Shown piece after piece: positions 1-9,341 of a stretch of 64,000 nucleotides of DNA (the stretch's first letter is position 1; each line of letters opens with the position of its first letter). Position numbers and translations under genes: made by a program. The notes under the pieces are model-generated. The model did no database searches, was not told the origin of the DNA, and worked only from the letters and a program-made list of their open reading frames with translations. Origin of the DNA: Microbulbifer sp. MKSA007 (GTDB lineage Bacteria > Pseudomonadota > Gammaproteobacteria > Pseudomonadales > Cellvibrionaceae). Location: NCBI GenBank assembly GCA_032615215.1, contig CP128433.1, forward strand, positions 5,006,501 through 5,070,500. Reading direction: 5' to 3'.

Positions 1-819
1 ACTTTTGGTTTCCGCTGCGGCGGATTCACTGAATTCTTTGCCTGTGACGACATCGGTAGGTACAGGGATATCACACTTCTGCATCAGGGCCTTGGCGGTA
101 TCTACCAGATCGTGCTCGCAAAGGGACTTGCCCACTGGCTTGCCGCTGGCTGCCAGGAAGGTATTGGCAATACCACCACCAACAATCAGCTGATCGACTT
201 TGTCAGCCAGGCTTTCGAGTACCGTCAATTTTGTAGAAACTTTGGAACCACCAACAATAGCAACCAGCGGGCGCGCCGGTTCAGCCAGGGCTTTCTCCAA
301 TGCGTCCAGCTCAGCAGCCAATAGAGGGCCGGCGCAAGCAACCGGTGCAAATTTAGCCACACCATGGGTGGAAGCCTGGGCCCGGTGGGCAGTACCAAAG
401 GCATCCATCACGAAGATATCGCACAACTGGGCATAGGCCTTTGCCAGAGACTCATCGTCCTTCTTTTCACCACTGTTGAAACGTACATTTTCCAGCAGGG
501 CAACTTCCCCATCGGCCAGCTCAACGCCATCGCGCCACTCTTTGACCAGCGCCACATCACGGCCCAACAGCTCACCCAGGTGTGCGGCGACCGGGGCCAG
601 GGAGAATTCTTCCGCGTACTCACCCTCTGTGGGGCGCCCCAGATGGGACATCAACAGCACTTTAGCCCCGGCTTCGATGGCGGCTTTTATCGTCGGTAGT
701 GCCGCGCGAATACGTGCATCGGAAGTTACACGACCGTCCTTAACCGGTACATTCAGGTCCTCACGGATAAGTAAGCGCTTACCAGCGAGATCGAGATCTG
801 CCATCAGTTTGACCGCCAT
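1..819 (-). CDS. pgk: Phosphoglycerate kinase, N-terminal 273 residues (gene runs off the left edge)
   Basis: Cytoplasmic glycolytic/gluconeogenic enzyme that moves phosphate between 1,3-bisphosphoglycerate and ADP. The reverse-strand reading from the ATG at 819 gives a PGK N-terminus: substrate-binding R-x-D-L-N-V-P near residue 20, then SHLGRP, LENVRF, DAFGTAHRAQAST and VGGSKVSTK, all in family order. The frame stays open to base 1, so about 70% of a usual 387-residue protein is present. A GAGGA ribosome site lies 7 bases before the ATG. A second in-frame ATG at 804 is possible, but the upstream one has the better ribosome site. No neighbouring glycolytic gene is visible on the promoter side. 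Confidence 0.97.
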   Translation of the reverse strand, partial: MAVKLMADLDLAGKRLLIREDLNVPVKDGRVTSDARIRAALPTIKAAIEAGAKVLLMSHLGRPTEGEYAEEFSLAPVAAHLGELLGRDVALVKEWRDGVELADGEVALLENVRFNSGEKKDDESLAKAYAQLCDIFVMDAFGTAHRAQASTHGVAKFAPVACAGPLLAAELDALEKALAEPARPLVAIVGGSKVSTKLTVLESLADKVDQLIVGGGIANTFLAASGKPVGKSLCEHDLVDTAKALMQKCDIPVPTDVVTGKEFSESAAAETKS

Positions 820-1399
820 TAGCCAATCCTCTTCTACTTCGATTAACTGAAAAATGTGGGCGGCGATTATATCAACTGGAACCTATTGATGCCGATATTA
901 AAAACAGGGGAATACGTTGTTATATCAGCCAATCTACGCATTATTAGCGCAGCTGATACTGTCTTAGGGGTCATCAAGTCAAAAGCGACCTTAGTTGATA
1001 GCTGTTCGCCCAGGAGGTAAGCAAGTAGTTACTTCAAACAGAATTGCCACCTAACGCCAACTAATGGCAGTACTTTCAGGATCAATCCTCCAACCTCCAA
1101 AGGACTACCTAAGCCAGTTAAATAAATAAAAGGCCATGTAATTGCGATTCAAGTAGCAATCGACACCAGACAATGTAAATAAAGCCTTATAGAACTCAGA
1201 GTATCAGCCCTGAATCAGCCATTCACACACAGAGAGTTACTAATTAATTACGCCAGATAACAAGCAGGCACAGCCAAATTGTACTTCCCGCTTCTAAATT
1301 CGATCGCTAGAATCGCCGCCCCCTTCCAAATGCATATTAGTCACAGAGGCCACTTAAAAGTAAAACTGAGGGTGGCCAACATAAGAGGTAACCAAAACG
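820..1399. other. 580-base intergenic region between divergent pgk and globin genes
   Basis: No ORF with coding character is visible on either strand. The stretch is AT-rich and must hold the promoters for pgk (leftward) and the globin gene (rightward). I could not pick a convincing -35/-10 pair or operator by eye. Confidence 0.5.
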
Positions 1400-1798
1400 A
1401 TGCAACCAACGGATAGTGATATCGTTTTTCAAAGCTATGGACGCTGTTGCAATAAAGAACAGTTTTTTGTGGATTTTTATGATCGTTTTATGGGAAGTTC
1501 TACAGACATCCGTCAGCTCTTTGCCAATACAGATATGAAAGCCCAGCGCCATCTTTTGCGTAACGGCATTATGCAGCTGGTGCTTTATTCACGCGGCATG
1601 CCAGACACCAAGCTGCGCGCTTTGGGTAAAAGTCACGATCGCAACGGCTATAATATCCGCCCAGAATGGTATCGCCTCTGGCTCGACGCCCTACTCGCCA
1701 CCATTAGGCAGCACGACGAGGAATACTCGCCAGAAGTTGACGCTGCCTGGAATCGAGCAATCCTTCCGGGTATAGAAATCATACGCCAAGCCTACTGA
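1400..1798 (+). CDS. Single-domain globin-like protein
   Basis: Small cytoplasmic heme protein, probably of the bacterial globin superfamily; such proteins bind O2 or NO. The 132-residue product is all-helical in appearance. A B/C-helix-like segment (FYDRFMGSS near residue 27) precedes a stretch with several His residues (H50, H78, H104) and a C-terminal helix ending A-W-N-R-A-I-L-P-G. The length fits one globin fold. A GAGGT ribosome site is 9 bases before the ATG. It stands alone between pgk and the M16 protease gene. Which histidine is the proximal ligand was not settled, so the family call rests on overall pattern. Confidence 0.7.
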   Translation: MQPTDSDIVFQSYGRCCNKEQFFVDFYDRFMGSSTDIRQLFANTDMKAQRHLLRNGIMQLVLYSRGMPDTKLRALGKSHDRNGYNIRPEWYRLWLDALLATIRQHDEEYSPEVDAAWNRAILPGIEIIRQAY

Positions 1799-2042
1799 GT
1801 TGTACTCTCCAAAAAGTACAACTTAAATTTGCTAAGCCTCAAGCCGGCCATTTATTATCAGGCTTTCTGGCAGCTTTTCTCTGCTTATATCAATGCAGGG
1901 TTTACTAATGCTGGTTTGGGGTTCCAAATCAAATTTAATAGAAGTACAAAGAAAATCATCTAATGCCAGTTTAGAACTATAAAAACTAATGCCATGGAAC
2001 GATAACTCTCTCCTGAAGGAAAAAGGGGACAAGGAAACTATT

Positions 2043-4871
2043 ATGAAAACGGTACGGAAGTACGGCATTCCATTAGTGCTCTCTATTACGCTCTCAGCTT
2101 GCAGTGACGCTCCCCAAAATAATAAAAACCCCGAGGCCAAGAAAGATCTGTTTGCCTCCGAGAATTTAGAAAATAAGTTTGAGTCCCTAAAAATAGGTTA
2201 TGAGAAATTTACTCTGCCCAATGGCCTGCGTGTAATCGTCCATGAGGATCGCAAGGCTCCTATTGTTTCCGTGGGCGTTTGGTACCACGTTGGCTCAAAA
2301 GATGAAAAACCTGGAAGAACAGGGTTTGCGCATTTGTTTGAGCACCTGATGTTCAATGGTTCAGAAAACTATAATGACGAGTTTTTTAAACCGTTTGAAC
2401 TAGCTGGTGCAACTGGTATGAATGGTACCACCTGGCTGGATCGTACAAATTACTTCGAAACAGTACCCACCAACGCCTTAGACATGGCTCTATGGATGGA
2501 GTCTGACCGAATGGGTCATCTATTGGGCGCAATTACTCAGGAAAAACTCGATGAGCAACGTGGCGTTGTGCAGAATGAGAAGCGCCAAGGCCAGAACCAG
2601 CCCTATGGGAAAGTATGGGAGCGGATGCAGAAAGCAATTTATCCAGCAGGGCATCCCTACTCCTGGACCACCATCGGCTCAATGGAAGACCTGAATGCAG
2701 CTTCTCTTGAAGATGTTCACGAGTGGTTTAAACAGTATTACGGCGCAGCTAATACCGTACTAGTACTTGCCGGTGATATTGATGTAGAAACAGCAAAAGA
2801 AAAAGCAGCCCATTTTTTTGGCGACATTCCCTCCGGCCCTCCTCTTATCAAGAAAAAAGCGTGGATTGCCAAGCGAGATCAGTCCAGCCGTGAGCAGATG
2901 TTTGATCAAGTTGCTCAATCGCGTCTTTATAAAGTCTGGAATACCCCTAATCTAGCTCACGACGATGCTGGAGCTATTGCTTTGGCAGCAGCAGTTTTGG
3001 GGGATGGAAAAAACTCCCGGCTCTACCAGCGCCTCGTATACGAAGATCAAATCGCTACCAAAGTTAATATTGGGCTGCATGAATTTGAATTGTCTTCCAT
3101 CTTCCCTATTGTTGCCGATGTAAAGCCCGGGGTTGAACTCGCAACAGTAGAGGCCGCCATTGAGGAAGAACTACAACGTTTTCTCAAGGAAGGGCCAAGC
3201 AAAGAGGAACTTGCAAGGGTTAATATGAGCCACTATGCATCCCAAGCACGCAACCTCGAGCAGGTAGGTGGCTGGGGCGGTAAGGGCGTAATTTTGGCTC
3301 GGGGTGAACTCTACCTCGACAATCCCAACGCTTACCTGGAAGCGTTAACCAAAATGCAAAACACCAGCCCTCAAAAGGTAAAAGAAGCCGCAGTAAAATG
3401 GCTTTCCAGTGGTGATTATAATCTGGAAGTACACCCTTTCCCCAAATACACTACTTCCGAGACTGGTGCAGATAGGTCTAAATTACCCGATACCGGTGAA
3501 TTCCCCAGCATCCCATTTCCAGAATTACAGACCACGAAACTCTCTAACGGTCTAAAAGTGATACTTGCCCAACGCGACTCTGCGCCAGTAGTCGATATTC
3601 GCCTTATATTTGATGCCGGTTACGCTGCAGACCAGGGTGCTAAATTGGGAACCTCTAGCTATGCCATGTCTATGCTAAAGGAAGGGACTACAAAATTAAG
3701 CGCCTTAGAGATTGATGCCAAAGCAGAAATGTTAGGGGCCAGAATCTCGGCTGGTTCGAACATTGATACTTCTTCTGTACGGCTCAACGCATTAAAAAAC
3801 AATCTCGATAGCTCCATATCCTTGTTTGCCGATATCGTAATGCATCCAGCCTATTCCGATGAAGAGATTGAGCGGAAACGTGCTCGATGGATAGCTGGAA
3901 TCCAGCAGGAAAAAACCCAGCCGGTAAACATGGCTTTGCGGAATCTGCCACCTCTTTTATATGGTGAAGGACATGCTTATGCAGTTCCTCTCACCGGTTC
4001 GGGAACAGAAAGCTCTATCAGCTCCCTGAACCGTGAAGATCTGGTAAATTACCACAAAACCTGGATGCGCCCCGATAATGCCACTCTGGTTGCAGTCGGA
4101 GATATCAGCATGGGTGATCTGACAAAAAAATTAGAGCAGCACTTTGCGGATTGGAAAGCACCCGAAGAGCCGTTACCTACAAAGAATCTACAACAGGTTG
4201 CGCACCCAGAAAAAACCAGAATTTATCTAATTGATAAACCGGGAGCTGAACAGAGCATAATTATTGGCGGTCTCCTGGCTCCGTCGGAAACGATGCCACA
4301 GCGAGAAGCCTTACATATGATGAATGATATATTTGGAGGCACTTTTACCGCGCGAATTAATATGAATTTGCGGGAGGATAAGCACTGGGCTTATGGAGCC
4401 TATTCATTTATGACTGGGGCCAAAGGACAGCAACCGCTCTTAGTCTATGCACCTGTTCAAACGGACAAGACCAGTGAATCTTTAAAAGAGCTTTACAAAG
4501 AGCTCCAAGCCTATGTCGGCAATTCTCCAGCAAAAGAAGACGAGCTGCAGAAAATTAAAGACAAGCGAATCAATGAATTGCCCGGCCGTTTTGAAACAGT
4601 TCGAGCTGTATCAGGGGCTATTTCAGGCATGGTCACCTATGATCGACCTTTGAATTATATGGAAGATTATGCAAATGAAGTTCGCAATGTCGATCTATCT
4701 TCGATCCATTCGCTCGCTCGAGACACTCTAAAAGTTGATCAATTTACCTGGATTATCGTTGGAGACAAAACCAAGATAAAAGATAAAATTGGTGAACTTG
4801 GTATGGGATCTATTACCGAGCTCAAAGTAGATAAGGATTTACCTAGCGCATCTTCAACCGAAGAGGGATAA
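2043..4871 (+). CDS. M16 family zinc metallopeptidase, lipoprotein with two tandem M16 domains
   Basis: Envelope-anchored peptidase of the pitrilysin/insulinase family, expected to cut peptides in the periplasm. The start is placed at the ATG at 2043 rather than the longer 1989 option: this gives a charged N-terminus, a hydrophobic run and an L-S-A-C lipobox (Cys20), with an AAGGA ribosome site upstream. The first M16 domain carries the inverted zinc motif H-L-F-E-H (residues 97-101) and the distal glutamate in QNEK (Glu179). The second half, from about residue 480, repeats the fold without the zinc motif, as is normal for the inactive partner domain. 942 residues is usual for two-domain forms. 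It stands alone and is followed by an IS element 200 bases downstream. Confidence 0.93.
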   Translation: MKTVRKYGIPLVLSITLSACSDAPQNNKNPEAKKDLFASENLENKFESLKIGYEKFTLPNGLRVIVHEDRKAPIVSVGVWYHVGSKDEKPGRTGFAHLFEHLMFNGSENYNDEFFKPFELAGATGMNGTTWLDRTNYFETVPTNALDMALWMESDRMGHLLGAITQEKLDEQRGVVQNEKRQGQNQPYGKVWERMQKAIYPAGHPYSWTTIGSMEDLNAASLEDVHEWFKQYYGAANTVLVLAGDIDVETAKEKAAHFFGDIPSGPPLIKKKAWIAKRDQSSREQMFDQVAQSRLYKVWNTPNLAHDDAGAIALAAAVLGDGKNSRLYQRLVYEDQIATKVNIGLHEFELSSIFPIVADVKPGVELATVEAAIEEELQRFLKEGPSKEELARVNMSHYASQARNLEQVGGWGGKGVILARGELYLDNPNAYLEALTKMQNTSPQKVKEAAVKWLSSGDYNLEVHPFPKYTTSETGADRSKLPDTGEFPSIPFPELQTTKLSNGLKVILAQRDSAPVVDIRLIFDAGYAADQGAKLGTSSYAMSMLKEGTTKLSALEIDAKAEMLGARISAGSNIDTSSVRLNALKNNLDSSISLFADIVMHPAYSDEEIERKRARWIAGIQQEKTQPVNMALRNLPPLLYGEGHAYAVPLTGSGTESSISSLNREDLVNYHKTWMRPDNATLVAVGDISMGDLTKKLEQHFADWKAPEEPLPTKNLQQVAHPEKTRIYLIDKPGAEQSIIIGGLLAPSETMPQREALHMMNDIFGGTFTARINMNLREDKHWAYGAYSFMTGAKGQQPLLVYAPVQTDKTSESLKELYKELQAYVGNSPAKEDELQKIKDKRINELPGRFETVRAVSGAISGMVTYDRPLNYMEDYANEVRNVDLSSIHSLARDTLKVDQFTWIIVGDKTKIKDKIGELGMGSITELKVDKDLPSASSTEEG

Positions 4872-5068
4872 AAGCTAGCAATAGCGGCCAGCCTGTACCC
4901 TCATGTATGACTGGCCGCCTTCTATCGTTCCAAACGGATGAATACCAATGAAGAATAGAAACACTCCCTAATGCTACTCACCTAGTCAAAAATAATTGAC
5001 ATGCTACATTCAAACTAAAACTCCTTTCTCCAGCTCACAATACCCTCTATTAAATACCAGCATGACAA

Positions 5069-5072
5069 TTAG
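5069..5072. repeat. Left copy of the IS target-site duplication (TTAG)
   Basis: TTAG directly abuts the left inverted repeat of the IS5-like element and is repeated exactly at 6240-6243. Four-base YTAR-type duplications are typical for this IS family. Confidence 0.85.
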
Positions 5073-5184
5073 GGATCCTCTGATCAACGAAGCATTTTTC
5101 CAGAATTAAGCTGAGCTGCTTGAAAAATTCACTTTATTACGCACAAACGCGTAATTTTCGCGTAATAGTCCCCTAATTTTTCAT

Positions 5185-5211
5185 CTGAAACCCTCAATAG
5201 GTGGGTTTCAG
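5185..5211. terminator. Hairpin inside the IS, just past the transposase stop
   Basis: Nine-base perfect stem (CTGAAACCC pairing with GGGTTTCAG) with a nine-base loop, lying 12 bases past the transposase stop codon. It could end transposase transcription or shield the gene from read-through. No clear U-tract follows, so the role is uncertain. Confidence 0.45.
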
Positions 5212-5222
5212 GCGAACCACCC

Positions 5223-6173
5223 CTAGGCAGCCAAGTATTTTCTCCCTATTAATAAGTTGGTAAAGCCTGCCAGTAAGCACAGCCTCTCAGTATTTTTTAC
5301 CAGTCCCCGATAGCGGACCTTGTCATAACCAAATACCCGTTTGATGTAGCGGAAGGGGTGCTCGACCTTCGCTCTTATCTGCGCCTTGATCTTTTCCGCT
5401 TTACGGAGTGCATCACGCCCTGGAAGAGTTTTTAGCTTGCTCGGCTTCATTGCTATATACCAATCCGCCTCCCGCTCTTTCAACTCTTCACGTTTCTCCG
5501 CACCAATGTACCCAGAGTCTCCCCAGATTCTTTTCTCCTCCCCGTGGAGAACTCGCTCTGTGGTTGTGACATCATGCGAATTCGCTGCTGTTGTATCTAT
5601 GCTATGTATTACTCCGAGCACATCATCAACCCCGATATGCATTTTCATCCCAAAATGCCACTGATTGCCTTTCTTTGTTTGATGCATTTCCGGGTCACGT
5701 TCTTTCTTTTCATTCTTAGTTGAAGTTGGCGCAGAGATAATAGTGGCATCTACAATCGTGCCTTCACGCAGTACCATCCCATTCTCAGCAAGGTGTTTGT
5801 TGATTTCATCAAAAAGAGCTGCACCTAGCTGATTGAGCTCCAGTAAGTGGCGAAAGTTAAGAATCGTTGTTTCATCGGGAATTGGGCTACTCAAAGTCAA
5901 TCCAGCAAAACTACGCATGGATTCAATTTCATACAGTGCATCTTCCATAGCGGGATCACTGAGATTGTAAAATAGCTGCATGCAATGAATACGAAGCATG
6001 ACACTCAATGGATATGGCTGTCGGCCACGTTTACCTTGTGGGTAACAAGGAGTGATCTGAGCTTCTAGTCGCTGCCATGGGACGAGGGTTTCCATTTGAG
6101 AAAGAAACTTCTCTCGGCGAGTTATACGACGCTTTAGCTTATATTCTGCTTCGGCAAAGGTGACTTGGTGCAT
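5223..6173 (-). CDS. IS5-family (IS5 subgroup) transposase
   Basis: DDE transposase that cuts and joins the element's ends. The 316-residue protein is close to the full length of IS5 transposase. It shows the IS5-type N-terminus (TFAEAEY, then RRITRREKFL), the conserved DALYEI block, a first catalytic Asp in TIVDAT, the strongly conserved block DPEMHQTKKGNQWHFGMK, a second Asp in WGDSGY, and the R-x3-E-x6-K signature (R-AKV-E-HPFRYI-K) holding the catalytic Glu. No stop or frameshift is seen, so it may be active. Confidence 0.96.
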   Translation of the reverse strand: MHQVTFAEAEYKLKRRITRREKFLSQMETLVPWQRLEAQITPCYPQGKRGRQPYPLSVMLRIHCMQLFYNLSDPAMEDALYEIESMRSFAGLTLSSPIPDETTILNFRHLLELNQLGAALFDEINKHLAENGMVLREGTIVDATIISAPTSTKNEKKERDPEMHQTKKGNQWHFGMKMHIGVDDVLGVIHSIDTTAANSHDVTTTERVLHGEEKRIWGDSGYIGAEKREELKEREADWYIAMKPSKLKTLPGRDALRKAEKIKAQIRAKVEHPFRYIKRVFGYDKVRYRGLVKNTERLCLLAGFTNLLIGRKYLAA

Positions 6174-6239
6174 GATTCATCGTAGTCTTGATGGGTAGGT
6201 GAATATTACCAAATTGACTCAGAATTATTCAGAGGTTCC

Positions 6240-6243
6240 TTAG
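6240..6243. repeat. Right copy of the IS target-site duplication (TTAG)
   Basis: Exact TTAG directly after the right inverted repeat, matching 5069-5072. Confidence 0.85.
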
Positions 6244-6556
6244 AGCTTCAACATCAAAAGCCTAACGCCTCACCCAGAAATAGAAACAACCTAAAAACCC
6301 AGCAGAAAAAAAAACAAAAGCTTCAATCAAACTTTAAAACAATTAAAAACATCCTTAAAAAGACAAAAACAAAACAAAATATAATCCCGACAAAAAAACA
6401 AAAATAACAACAACCTAAAAATAATTATTCATACGACAAGAGAAGCCTGATAGATTCCCCACTTCGACGCTCAAGCGAATATCAACAACCAAAAAAACTT
6501 GAAATTAGAACGTCGACAAAAGCAACAATAAACATAGAAATCTTCAGGAGCATCTA
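6244..6556. other. Extremely A-rich, G-poor leader upstream of the subtilisin gene
   Basis: No ORF is visible. From about 6290 to 6420 the top strand is almost all A with scattered C and very few G, including several A runs of 5 to 9. It lies between the IS and the protease start and should contain the protease promoter. The composition suggests an unstructured RNA leader or an AT-rich upstream promoter element; which one cannot be told from sequence alone. Confidence 0.5.
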
Positions 6557-8059
6557 ATGAATAAATCCTTGTCTGTATTTGCAGCCAGCATTTTAGCGCT
6601 CGCCGTGACCGGCAACGCCACTGCTGAGGACAAGCGTTATATCGTGACTTTCAAGCAGGGAAAAGGCGAATCCGTTAAGTCCTTTATGAAGAAGAGAGGC
6701 GGAAGACAGGCTGTTGAAATACGCCGCCAGAATGCGATGGCAGCACATATGTCTGCAACAACCCTAAAAGAAATGCGCTCGAACCCGGATGTTGCTTTTA
6801 TTGAAGAAGACGTTAAGCGGTATCCGATGTCCCAGGAAACCCCCTACGGAATCACCATGGTGCAGGCAGATCAACTAGGTGATACTCAGGCCGGCAACCG
6901 CACAGTCTGTATTATTGATTCCGGCTACGACCTGGTTCACGAAGATTTGTCCGGAAACGCCGTCACTGGTACCAGTGACCCAAGCGGCGCAGGTAACTGG
7001 TATGAAGATCAAAGCGGTCACGGTACCCATGTGGCCGGCACTATCGCTGCGATGAATAATGGTACCGGTGTCGTTGGCGTGATGCCCAGCAGTAATATTA
7101 ACCTGCATATTGTAAAAGTGTTTGATGGCGACGGCTGGGCCTACTCCTCCTCCCTAATGGCAGCCGCAGAGGTTTGTGCCGACAATGGTGCTAACGTCAT
7201 CAATATGAGTCTGGGCGGTGAAAGTGCCAACTTCCTCGAAAGACGAACCTTTAACAACCTAAATCGCCAGGGAATCCTGTCCATCGCGGCAGCCGGAAAC
7301 GACGGTAACACTGCGCACTCCTACCCAGCCTCATACTCCTCTGTTGTATCCGTCGGTGCTATCGATAGCGATAAAGCTATCTGGTCCTCCTCTCAGCAGA
7401 CCAACCAAGTAGAACTCTCCGCGCCCGGTGTGCAGGTTCTATCTTCTGTTCCCACTGATACTGGCAGAATCTCTAGCTTAACCGTCGGCAGTGTTGACAT
7501 CGAATCAGCCCCAATATCAGGCACCCCAGCTGGTGCAATCACCGGTTCAATGGAAGACTGTGGTACGGCTGAATCCGCTTGCACCAGTGCGGCAGGTAAG
7601 ATTTGCCTGATTGCGCGAGGCAATATCAGCTTTGCGGAGAAAGTTTTAAATTGTGAGTCCGGTGGTGGTATCGGAGCGATTATTTACAACAATGAAGAGG
7701 GATTACTCTCCAGCGCAACCCTGAGCGATACTGTAACCACTATTCCTTCGGTTGGTATTTCTGACACTGACGGTGCAACTCTACTCACGCAGCTGAGTGC
7801 CAGCGTAGATTTGGAAAATGAGGCTACAAGCTACGAATATTTCAATGGCACTTCCATGGCTACCCCACACGTTGCCGGTGTTGCCGCATTGATATGGAGC
7901 CACTTCCCCAACTGTAGCAACACAGATATCCGCAACGCTCTAACGGCTACAGCCGAAGACCTCGGTGATGCGGGAAGAGATAATGCTTACGGCTACGGCC
8001 TCATCCAGGCAAAAGCAGCCTATGACTACTTGGATACCTACGGCTGTTCCGGCTCCTGA
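6557..8059 (+). CDS. Secreted subtilisin-like serine protease (S8) with PA-type insert
   Basis: Exported endopeptidase. The 500-residue precursor has a Sec signal (cut near A-T-A/E, residue 23), an I9-type propeptide to about residue 90 (typical ...FIEEDV end), then the S8 catalytic domain. The triad is visible: Asp121 in IIDSGYD, His155 in GHGTHVAG and Ser433 in NGTSMATPHVAG. The oxyanion Asn lies in AAGNDG. An insert from about residue 305 to 400, with paired Cys and an IIYNNEEG block, looks like a protease-associated (PA) domain. AGGAG ribosome site before the ATG. A strong hairpin terminator follows, so it is monocistronic. Confidence 0.95.
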   Translation: MNKSLSVFAASILALAVTGNATAEDKRYIVTFKQGKGESVKSFMKKRGGRQAVEIRRQNAMAAHMSATTLKEMRSNPDVAFIEEDVKRYPMSQETPYGITMVQADQLGDTQAGNRTVCIIDSGYDLVHEDLSGNAVTGTSDPSGAGNWYEDQSGHGTHVAGTIAAMNNGTGVVGVMPSSNINLHIVKVFDGDGWAYSSSLMAAAEVCADNGANVINMSLGGESANFLERRTFNNLNRQGILSIAAAGNDGNTAHSYPASYSSVVSVGAIDSDKAIWSSSQQTNQVELSAPGVQVLSSVPTDTGRISSLTVGSVDIESAPISGTPAGAITGSMEDCGTAESACTSAAGKICLIARGNISFAEKVLNCESGGGIGAIIYNNEEGLLSSATLSDTVTTIPSVGISDTDGATLLTQLSASVDLENEATSYEYFNGTSMATPHVAGVAALIWSHFPNCSNTDIRNALTATAEDLGDAGRDNAYGYGLIQAKAAYDYLDTYGCSGS

Positions 8060-8090
8060 TCCTATTCGGATTAAATAGGGCTTGAGTAAG

Positions 8091-8113
8091 AAAGGGGAGC
8101 AAAGCTCCCCTTT
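8091..8113 (+). terminator. Rho-independent terminator of the subtilisin gene
   Basis: Ten-base perfect stem AAAGGGGAGC / GCTCCCCTTT with a three-base loop, followed by CCTTTG. It begins 32 bases past the subtilisin stop codon. The A-tract on the 5' side means it could also act for transcripts coming from the right. Confidence 0.85.
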
Positions 8114-8186
8114 CCTTTGTCAGAACCGAGAAAAACCTGTTGAGAGTTTTTATAGATAGCCACAGGGTTAAGAAACTATTTGGGAC

Positions 8187-9140
8187 TCAAGATATATCCA
8201 CCCCCGTACGGAAATCGCTCTCAGAGAGTAATCCCTCAGCGAGCAGCTGCTTTAAAACCCCCGAACACCGTTCTCTCAAAGTATCACGCACTAATCGTAC
8301 CGTCGGTGTTATTGACTGCCTCCCCGGAGATACCAACCATAGCTCCGTCGCCTTGGGTTTATAGTCACGCATAGTGGCCACTACCTGACCGGAAAGTAAA
8401 TCCGCAGACATATCCAAACATGACTTAATGGCAAGTCCATAGCCAGAGGTACACCAACGCCGCACCAGGTCACCGTCATTCGACGACCTATTCCCAGACA
8501 TACGTATCTTGTATATCTCTTCGCCCCGAAAAAACTCCCAATTATTGTGCACAATCTCGTGAAGTTGATAAAAAAGGCCATTATGTGCGGAGAGCTCCTC
8601 CGGTGTTTGCGGGGAACCGTTTTCCTGCAAATAGGCCGGGGTTGCACACAATAAACGGGGCACGTCACAAATCTTAAAACCATACAGGTTGGCATCCGCT
8701 GGGGGGCCGTAGCGCAACGCGATATCCACAGGATCCCGGTAAAAGTCCACTTGGCTATCACTGATATTCACTCTTAGACTCAGCCCCGGGTGTTCCTGCA
8801 ACAATTGATCGAGCCAGGGAGTTACAAGGTTCCTTCCCAGGTCCGAGGATGCACCTATGCGAAGCTCGCCATCTATCTGACCGCTGTCTTCCTTGAGATT
8901 TTGCCGGGCGAGGTCCAAAGTCAGGAGGGCCTCCTCACATTTGGGAATAAACCTTTCCCCAGCACTGGATAGCCGCAATTGCCGCGTAGTGCGAATAAAC
9001 AAGTCCGCTCCCAGCGCGCTCTCCACACGCTTGATCGCTGCGCTGGCAGTTGCAGTGCGTAAGTCGAGACTGGCGGCGGCCGCAGTGATACTGCGAAACT
9101 CGGCCACTTTAAGAATGACCCTCAAGTCTTCAAGCTGCAT
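8187..9140 (-). CDS. LysR-family transcriptional regulator
   Basis: DNA-binding regulator with an N-terminal winged helix (residues 1-60; the SITAAAASLDLRTATASAAIKRVE helix-turn-helix region) and a C-terminal substrate-binding fold. The ATG at 9140 is preferred because LysR proteins start close to M-x-L-x-D-L; a longer form would need a TTG at 9170. 317 residues is slightly longer than the usual 300. It is divergent from the monooxygenase gene at 9342, with a palindrome between them, so it probably regulates that gene and itself. The ligand is unknown. Confidence 0.92.
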   Translation of the reverse strand: MQLEDLRVILKVAEFRSITAAAASLDLRTATASAAIKRVESALGADLFIRTTRQLRLSSAGERFIPKCEEALLTLDLARQNLKEDSGQIDGELRIGASSDLGRNLVTPWLDQLLQEHPGLSLRVNISDSQVDFYRDPVDIALRYGPPADANLYGFKICDVPRLLCATPAYLQENGSPQTPEELSAHNGLFYQLHEIVHNNWEFFRGEEIYKIRMSGNRSSNDGDLVRRWCTSGYGLAIKSCLDMSADLLSGQVVATMRDYKPKATELWLVSPGRQSITPTVRLVRDTLRERCSGVLKQLLAEGLLSESDFRTGVDIS

Positions 9141-9196
9141 ATTTTCAATATATTTTTGATAAAGATTCAAAGATTATAGTGTTTCTAGCGATGTAA

Positions 9197-9208
9197 TCTA
9201 GATCTAGA
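9197..9208. promoter_or_regulatory. Palindrome in the LysR / monooxygenase divergent promoter region
   Basis: TCTAGATCTAGA is a perfect 12-base palindrome in the 201-base gap between the two divergent genes. LysR proteins commonly bind dyads (T-N11-A) in such gaps. Candidate operator by position only. Confidence 0.4.
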
Positions 9209-9341
9209 ATGACTTCATCAGCTCGACATCCCAGTCCTTACCCAGGAGGCAGCTAAGCTAGTCACTAGGTCTCCTCTGAAAGGATCAAGGAAAAGAGTAC
9301 AAACCTTAATCCAACACATATTGAAACAAAGAGGTGTTCAC

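Larger units (their letters stand above)
5073..6239 (-). mobile_element. Complete IS5-family insertion sequence, about 1167 bp
   Basis: The ends are imperfect inverted repeats. Inward from the left end the sequence starts GGATCCTCTGATCAA; inward from the right end it starts GGAACCTCTGAATAA (12 of 15 identical). The element is flanked by TTAG on both sides and carries one full-length transposase gene on the reverse strand. Length and layout match the IS5 subgroup. It sits between two genes (M16 protease and subtilisin) and interrupts no recognisable ORF. Intact ends, an intact gene and a perfect target duplication point to a fairly recent insertion. Confidence 0.93.

Noticed and set aside
1989..2042. 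Longer start for the M16 protease
   Set aside because: It would bury the lipobox signal behind 18 hydrophilic residues.
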